From: Heloderma charlesbogerti
Lineage: Eukaryota > Chordata > Lepidosauria > Squamata > Helodermatidae
Direction: 5' to 3'
DNA: 64,000 bases
NCBI GenBank assembly: GCA_026122225.1
Contig: JANEZZ010001492.1
Coordinates: 1,133,001 to 1,197,000, forward strand
The notes under the pieces are model-generated. The model searched no databases. It had not been told where the DNA came from and saw nothing but the letters and a program-made list of their open reading frames with translations. Both the position numbers and the translations under genes were made by a program. Below, in pieces: positions 57,591 to 64,000 of this stretch; position 1 is the first letter of the stretch, and each line of letters opens with the position of its first letter.

Positions 57591-60500
57591 CAGTCTCCTA
57601 TCTTATAACGAAACTTGTTCAGAGTCTTATCACTGTTTATCTTATCAAACTCCATATAACCACTATTGACACTTCATTTTGTATTTACTTTGCAGAAAAT
57701 TAGGATCTACCTGAATCTTTTTTCTGCTTTTAAGGTCCTGCACATAAACCTGCTTTAATATCGGGATTGGGGTTCTATTAATTATGACTATTTTCACTGG
57801 ATCAAAATGCACCCAGTCGTAAATCATAAGAAACGATGACAAAGTAATTGAGCTGCAATTGAAGCTTACATTTTCTTTATATATTTTTTCCAGGCTGGAT
57901 CTGGCCTATATGAAAGCTAATCCCCCCTCCCTCCCTCCCTCCCTCCCTCCCCCCAACTCTAAGAGTTGTTTTTAAACTTTAGGGAAAGCAAAATAGCCCT
58001 ATTTAATTTCACACCTATATATAATATTGTAAAAGAACATGGACAGATTTGGTTTATTTGGTTAAGTTTTATTTATTTATTTGGGGTCAAATCAGATGAC
58101 AGATCAGGGAAGTGGGGCGGGGATATATATACAATTTTGGCCAGAAACATTCTAAAAATAAAAAGGCATCATATTTTGGGTAAAGAAAGCTTTATTCCTA
58201 ATACTTCCCATCTTTCTCTCCCTAAAGTCTAACCCTACCTTGAATAATTGCAACTACCCAGTTGGAGAGGGGGGGGGGAGGCATAGCAGCGTGTAGGCGA
58301 GTGCACTGCCCCCAGTCCACTGGCAACATAAATCAAAAGTCAGCACTCTGACCTTTAGCAATGCTGGGACTCAGTGGTGGATGTAATTTTATATAACATT
58401 TGTCCCCTTGTATAACACAAGGAGTGCTTTCATTTCTCCCATTATTTAGGGCGTATTTCCCTCCATAAAACGGAATGAATAGCTGGTTAAGACTTGGTGA
58501 TAGGTGTAGGAAATCTAAGGAGAATGTAAACCTTCAGGAGAGAGAGAGAGAGAGAAAGGGAGAGAGATATATATATCCTCTTTCCTTTCCAGATTCCTGC
58601 TCAAGCAAACAAACCCCCAAAGAACCTCATTGATTATTATGGGGCATGGATGGATGCTTTTATTCCTTTCGCAGGTAGAAGGTTGCAATGTAGCAAAAGG
58701 AACAGGAAAAGCGCCTGGTCTCTCTGCTGGAATTGTGAAGCTTCCACTGGTGTACATAACTGGCCCATCAGTAAACAAAGTACCACTTAAGCATCATAAA
58801 TAAAATGGCAGCAGAATTGCATGCTCATCGATTTGAAGGTCCAGAATCAGGAAGGAAGGAAGAAAGAAAGGAAGAAAGAAAGAAAGAAAGAAAGCTCACA
58901 ATCTAGGTCCGATCACAGTCCCGTGACATTTCTCAAAACACACTTGAATCAGTACCAGAGGAATATGATAAACGCTAAACACAAAAACACTGTGTCCCCC
59001 GCCCTCGCCCCTTGACAACGACCATGTAGCATCGAGAAAAGAAAAGAAAAGAAAAGAAAAAAAGGCACAAGAACAACACGGAGAAAGCCAAAACCCTTAT
59101 GAGGAAAGCGGGGGGGGGGGGAGATATTTTCTGATCTGTTTGTTGCACGGCTCCGTCTCCCCCCACCCCCGCCCAAGCCCAGGGAAACAAAGGGGGAAAC
59201 GAGGCTTGACTGGTGTCCATATACACCCTTAAGCCTTTTCTCCTGACCTTTGCCTCGCCCAGCAATAAGTCACACACGTAAATGAACAATCCACGGAAAT
59301 ACCTTAAAATAAAATCCATCCTTTTTAACGAAGCATTTCGTCCTAACAGCCCAGCAATAACCTTTCCATATGGACCGAGTGCCGTAGCCCAAGTGGAAGC
59401 TCTCCGAGGGTGAGCGGGTTGGTTGCTGGGGGCGGGGGGAGCGGGCGGCGGTGGATAATAGAAAGCAGTTCTTGGTCTGAACAGAAACTGGAAAAGCGTA
59501 ATCACAGGCGAAGCCAGTCCGGGTCTCCACTCCAAATGCCACAATAATGCGCTGTATTATGTGCTCACGTGGTCATACGTCAACTTAAATCCTTTTATTT
59601 GAAATAGGGAATCACTGAAGGAACAAGGGTTGGAAGCGCGAGCCTCTGGTGTGTGTGTGCGTGTGCGTGTGCGTGTGCGCCTGTGTGTGTGCCTGTGCGT
59701 ATGCCTGTGCGTCCCCCCCCCTTTCCCCTTAAGCTTTAACCAAGTGCATTAAAGGAGAGAGAGAAAACCCCAAGCGATGAAGATGCTTTTTTCCCTCCCA
59801 CCCCTCATATTAATATTTCTGTATATAAGTTTCAGAAGGAAGGTAAGAAAAAAATATTTTCATATTATGCGATCACGCAAAACTTTGAGGCGAATCGACG
59901 GGCCCTTCCGAAGGAAAAACTGTTCGGTGACCTTTGGAGGGAAAAAAAGGGCACCGGGCGCAAACCGAGATGAACTTCTGCCAAGATTTCCATAGGGAAG
60001 CTCTTCAAAATGAGGAGGTCCGTCCGCCGTCCCACGGGCTCTTCTGTACTTCTATTGAATAGGGCTTGCTGAACACCCACATGTTACACCAGAGCCGTTG
60101 TAGGAACCCAAAAGGCCTGTAATTACCTGATAAAGGCAAAGGGATCCTCTGGTAGAGAGTGGTGGACTCCTTGTCCTTGTTAACACCCTAGGAGGAGGAA
60201 GGCGTCTGCTTGCTTTGCGGCGGATCTGAATTTTGCAAACTCTTTTGGGACCTTCTTGTTCAACCTGCGCTTACGCATTTCCTATGCAAGTACTTGAGTG
60301 ATGTACAAAATTATAGGGTTCTCGAACGATGAAATATTTAGGAGAAAGTAATGATCTAACTGTCCAGAGAGGAAGATTTTTTTTAAAAAAAAAAGCGAGC
60401 AAGAAAAAAGAAATGGGGAGGGGGAGCTCACACAAGTCCCCCGAGTGAACCTAAGAAATGAATTACTCTCTCATCTGTACGCAAAATCTAAAAGCTTCCC

Positions 60501-61079
60501 TTTCCTTACAGTTCACTTACAATGCGCTCTAACAAAGGAGATGATGAAGTCTTATAAAGGCAAACCCGTTCATACCTTGAAAGTACTCCAGGCCCACCTT
60601 GATGATTCTAGTCCCGAATTTCGCATTTGTACCATGGAATTCCATTCAGCTGTTTCCCAGCCAACTCGCTGTATTCTGCTTCTTTCACCACTTGCCTTAG
60701 ACTTTTCTTTTTAAAAACCCTCCTATAATGTGTGAGCAGATGCAGTGTCTCCTTCTCCAGCCCTATGGTTAAATTACGAGCAGTCTTGTTCTTTCAACTT
60801 TAAAATAACTTTAAGGGGCTTTGACTTTAAGGAGCTGTCGGATTTTAACTACCCTAGTAACAATCATCCCACTCCTCAACCTTGTTAAGTGGAGGTACAG
60901 GGATGTAAGCAAAGGCTTCTCCACTTGTTGTCATCCGGAGTCACTAGTCTAACCCTCGAACTTCAGTTTCACTGAGACTATGAGAGAGGGTTATTGTTTT
61001 TAAAGAAGTATTACTAAGTATTTTAATAGCTCAGGGTACCTTCGAAGGTTAACTCTGTGTGCGCGCGCACGTGTTTACA

Positions 61080-61280
61080 GTAAGGCTGCAATCCCATACC
61101 CTCTTAAGTGGGAGTAAGTCTTACTGAACACAGAAGATCTTACCACTGAGTAAATCCACTGCTCGAGGCTGCAACTCAAATACCATTGAAGTCAATGGCC
61201 AAACGCCCAAAGCACTTTTTTAAAAACTTGGAAGCAACGTCCGTGGACTTTCCTTCCAAGGAAGCATGGATAGGATCACT
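61080..61280. repeat. Family A foldback elements, two adjacent copies
   Basis: AAGGCTGCAATCCCATACCC with GTGGGAGTAAGTCTTACTG, then GAGGCTGCAACTCAAATACC with CCATTGAAGTCAATGG and ATGGATAGGATCACTG. Confidence 0.6.
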
Positions 61281-61369
61281 GTCTTCATGGAAACAAATTA
61301 TATACCCTTTGATATTAACAGGAGGTACAGATCTTAGAATAAGAATAACCTAAATGCCACACTTCTTTT

Positions 61370-61397
61370 GGGGGTGGGGGTGGGGGTGGGGGTGGGG
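61370..61397 (+). repeat. (TGGGGG)n tract, G-quadruplex prone
   Basis: Five G runs of 4-5 separated by single T. Confidence 0.85.
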
Positions 61398-61896
61398 AGC
61401 TGTTCCTTAGAAACTATTGTAATAGTCATACATACGTCCATCATTATTACCTATAAACAGTTCCACTGACAAATGCTAAACCTAAACCAGGAGCATCTTT
61501 ATACAAGGAGTGGATTCATGAGCATTTAAACTAAAGTGTGTTCAAGCCCAGTCAAAAGAGGCACTCAGAAGTTCGTCAGCAACAATGCGGCTAAAATTAA
61601 TGGATAATGTACCAGATGTGGAGAAAGGCACAGCAAATCTTCCTGTGTCTGGAGTAAAACGTTATCGACTGCTTTGAGTCAAAAGCAGAAAGATGGCTTT
61701 AGCAAACAGAAACTACAAACGCAATAAATCATAATCATAAGTCTGGGGTGCAACTGCAACTTGTATGCCTTAACGCTATCTCTGAGCATAGGCTCCCTCC
61801 CACTTTGCTTTTTAAAGGAAAACTCCCTTTTCTGTGAAGAACTTAATTAAGTTAATGTGAAAACTGTGGTTGAATTATTAACTCTGGATACATAGT

Positions 61897-61944
<48 letters not shown>
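61897..61944. repeat. (TG)n microsatellite
   Basis: About 24 TG units. Confidence 0.92.
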
Positions 61945-61945
<1 letters not shown>

Positions 61946-62574
61946 TGACGGGGCGGGAGATCTGTTTTTAAGAAAAGTAACTTCTTGGTGATCTATGGTG
62001 AGCTACTTCTTCGGGCTGTGCATTAGGAGAACAGGAAAAGTCCAGCTTTCCTCACTGGAGTTCTGGGCCTCAGCTGAATATTTCTCTTTCTCTCTCTCTC
62101 TCTCTCTCTGTGTATACATCTATATCTATATCTATAGAGAGAGGGGGGGGGAGTTAGTTCTGGAATTCATTTCCTTTGGGCGAACCTCAGGGATTATGGA
62201 TTTTGAAATAGAAATGCGGTTGGACATGAAGGCAGCAGTCCTATGATTTGTCCCGTTCATGGAGATTCGCCATTACCTTACTTCGAGGAACGGGAGAGGT
62301 GAACACTTTGGGAGAGGGAAAAATGTTACATTTCATTTAGGGATTAGGGCTGGGGCGCCCCGCCTCTGTCTACACTCAGCTATAGAATCCATGCGGAAGA
62401 AACATGGAACAGACCTGAGGCTGGGATCCAAAACAGGCTTGTTTGGCAGGCAGGCAGGCGGCATTGAAATCAATGGGCAGTTGTTTTTCACGTGGTTGGT
62501 TATGTTTAGGATCCTCGTATAACCAAGTTGTAAGGTGTGTGTGGGTGTACGCTAAAGCTACAAAGCCTGAAGTC

Positions 62575-62650
62575 TGATCTGAACCATATTTACTCAGAGG
62601 TAAGTCCTATTGTTTTCAGTGGGACTTTCTGCCAAGTAAATATAACGAAT
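62575..62650. repeat. Family A foldback element (partial)
   Basis: TACTCAGAGGTAAGTCCTAT and TTTTCAGTGGGACTTTCTGC form a palindromic core. Confidence 0.5.
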
Positions 62651-62962
62651 GCGGAAGCCTCGGGGGGGAAAGTGGGGGCATTACTTCCCTCTGATCCTGC
62701 TTTGGATGCAAATCCGATTGAAATAAAAGAGGCCGGTTTTTGTTTTGAATGAGTTTAGTACTGAGGTTAAACTACCGTTCTGGTGGAAGCCCATTTAAAA
62801 ATGAATGTCGATTCCTAACGTTAATCTTTAAATGTCACACGGATAACATAGATATAAACTAAGTAGCCCTCTCTGGATATTTTGCTTTTAGGTTCATGCC
62901 TGAAATGCAAGGCAAGGTAATCTAAGAAATGATGTCCTGATAGAAGCAGTTGATGTTTTATA

Positions 62963-62963
<1 letters not shown>

Positions 62964-62996
<33 letters not shown>
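62964..62996. repeat. (TG)n microsatellite
   Basis: About 16 TG units. Confidence 0.9.
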
Positions 62997-62997
<1 letters not shown>

Positions 62998-64000
62998 CTA
63001 TGTGTATGTGTGTGTTTATGTCGCTGATTTTTAAACAAATCATTATTTTGTTTTGTTTTGCTTCCACCTGTAGAATTTTATCTTTTTCGTGGGAAAGCTG
63101 CACTGTATTACATGAGTGTTAGTCTTGACAGCCATTATCCATTAAGTTTGTTCAAATTGGATACATGGCTATCAAAGAAATGAAAGAAGGGGGAGCTCAA
63201 TTCTGGGCAAAAAACACACACAATGACGATAAAGCATTAAATATGATTCTTCAGTGTTCAGTTAGAAAATGCAAAGTTATTTCTGGGATGATATTGCATG
63301 GCTATATTTCATACAGTTGGGAATATAAATAACCATCTCCCTCTCCTCCGAAATACTGTTTTAAATCAACATTTTGTCCTGAAATAGCTAAGGAAGGGGC
63401 TTTTGGAGTGCCTTTGAGCAGGGAGAATTTCAACAAGCTGCTAAATCAACATAACCAGCCCTAGTAGCCTTATAATTTATGCCTACCTTTTAAAAGGTAG
63501 TAAACTAAATTAATCATGCTTCAGCCTCACAAAAGGAGGTGAATCTAGCAGGAAATTCAAATAATGCTGTATATCCTTGGTCTTGTAATGCTGGACAGAA
63601 AAAAAAATCTCCATATGGTGGAGCTTTCATTGATTCTAAGAACTGAAATGAGAGAAGGATGGAAGGCACAAGATCAAGAGTGGATCTCAGTGAATCGATT
63701 TTAATGAATAGATTGCAATTGCCTTCAATCGGTAGGTCGGTGGGATGTAGAGACCATTCTTAAAGGAATTTCTAAAAGCCTATAGGAAGCATGCAGGGAT
63801 GATATTCCAGATTTTCCGTAGTTACCAGTAGCCATTGATAATACTCAAACATTCTAAATTCTTATTTTCCCTATTCTAAACGAAAACCTTCTAAACATTG
63901 TAGAAGACCTTGGATAACTACAGAAGAAAATATACCATCCAGAGCAGTAAGCAATCCATCAATGCAAAGCTTTTAATCACTAACCAAGTCTGATATCTTG

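Larger units (their letters stand above)
54801..64000. other. HOXA3-HOXA4 intergenic region
   Basis: No homeobox or other coding exon in 9.2 kb, so HOXA4 lies beyond the right edge. Contents are microsatellites, family A repeats, the CDX-like cluster and E-boxes at 59566-59571 and 61068-61073. Long repeat-free stretches (56800-57200, 59900-60900, 63000-64000) may be regulatory. Confidence 0.6.

Noticed and set aside
58975..59544. 189-aa minus-strand ORF
   Set aside because: It runs through poly-purine and G-rich tracts and gives hydrophobic low-complexity sequence. It is not HOXA4, since there is no homeodomain or hexapeptide.
60118..60126. Minus-strand donor-like CAG/GTAATT as a distal HOXA3 exon
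   Set aside because: Only one splice signal, with no partner or conserved exon body visible.

Overview
The window is genomic DNA of a vertebrate, almost certainly a squamate reptile (lizard or snake). It carries the 3' (anterior) end of the HOXA cluster: HOXA1, HOXA2 and HOXA3, each complete with two coding exons and all on the minus strand, so transcription runs right to left. The squamate call rests on three young BovB LINE insertions with perfect target-site duplications, a Sauria-type tRNA SINE, and many short palindromic repeats of kinds I associate with squamate genomes. The species cannot be named.

Positions 1-28.4 kb are the gene-poor flank 3' of HOXA1, on the SKAP2 side in other vertebrates. 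No protein-coding exon is supported here. It holds microsatellites, three families of foldback elements, the BovB copies, a SINE and a near-perfect 259-bp tandem duplication. From 27.6 to 32.3 kb there is a likely HOXA1 control region. It contains a perfect DR5 retinoic acid response element at 28558-28574, identical in sequence and orientation to the known mammalian HOXA1 3' RARE, and a DR1 about 0.95 kb further away.

HOXA1 (32823-34403) is followed by a CpG-rich promoter zone (34.4-35.5 kb). A strong plus-strand splice donor at 34855/34856 and acceptor at 38697/38698, with polyA signals to 39170, outline a candidate HOTAIRM1 lncRNA antisense to the HOX genes. Its 3' end converges on the HOXA2 polyA signal at 39219-39224. 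HOXA2 (39685-41565) carries in its intron three bipartite HOX/PBX sites and a MEIS/PREP site, the layout described for the mammalian rhombomere-4 enhancer. The HOXA2-HOXA3 interval (41.6-46.3 kb) is where the r3/r5 and neural-crest enhancers lie in mammals. HOXA3 (47194-50850) has a 2.4-kb intron containing foldback repeats. A likely noncoding 5' exon lies in a GC-rich stretch near 54.3 kb. The rest, to 64 kb, is HOXA3-HOXA4 intergenic DNA; HOXA4 is not reached.

The three proteins are homeodomain transcription factors that pattern hindbrain, pharyngeal arches and cranial neural crest. The visible cis logic fits the known circuit: retinoic acid acts on HOXA1, HOX1-paralogue/PBX/MEIS complexes act on HOXA2 in r4, and a noncoding antisense transcript shares the HOXA1 promoter. 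Foldback repeats have entered the HOXA1 3' UTR, the HOXA1 intron and the HOXA3 intron, in line with published reports of relaxed repeat exclusion in squamate Hox clusters.
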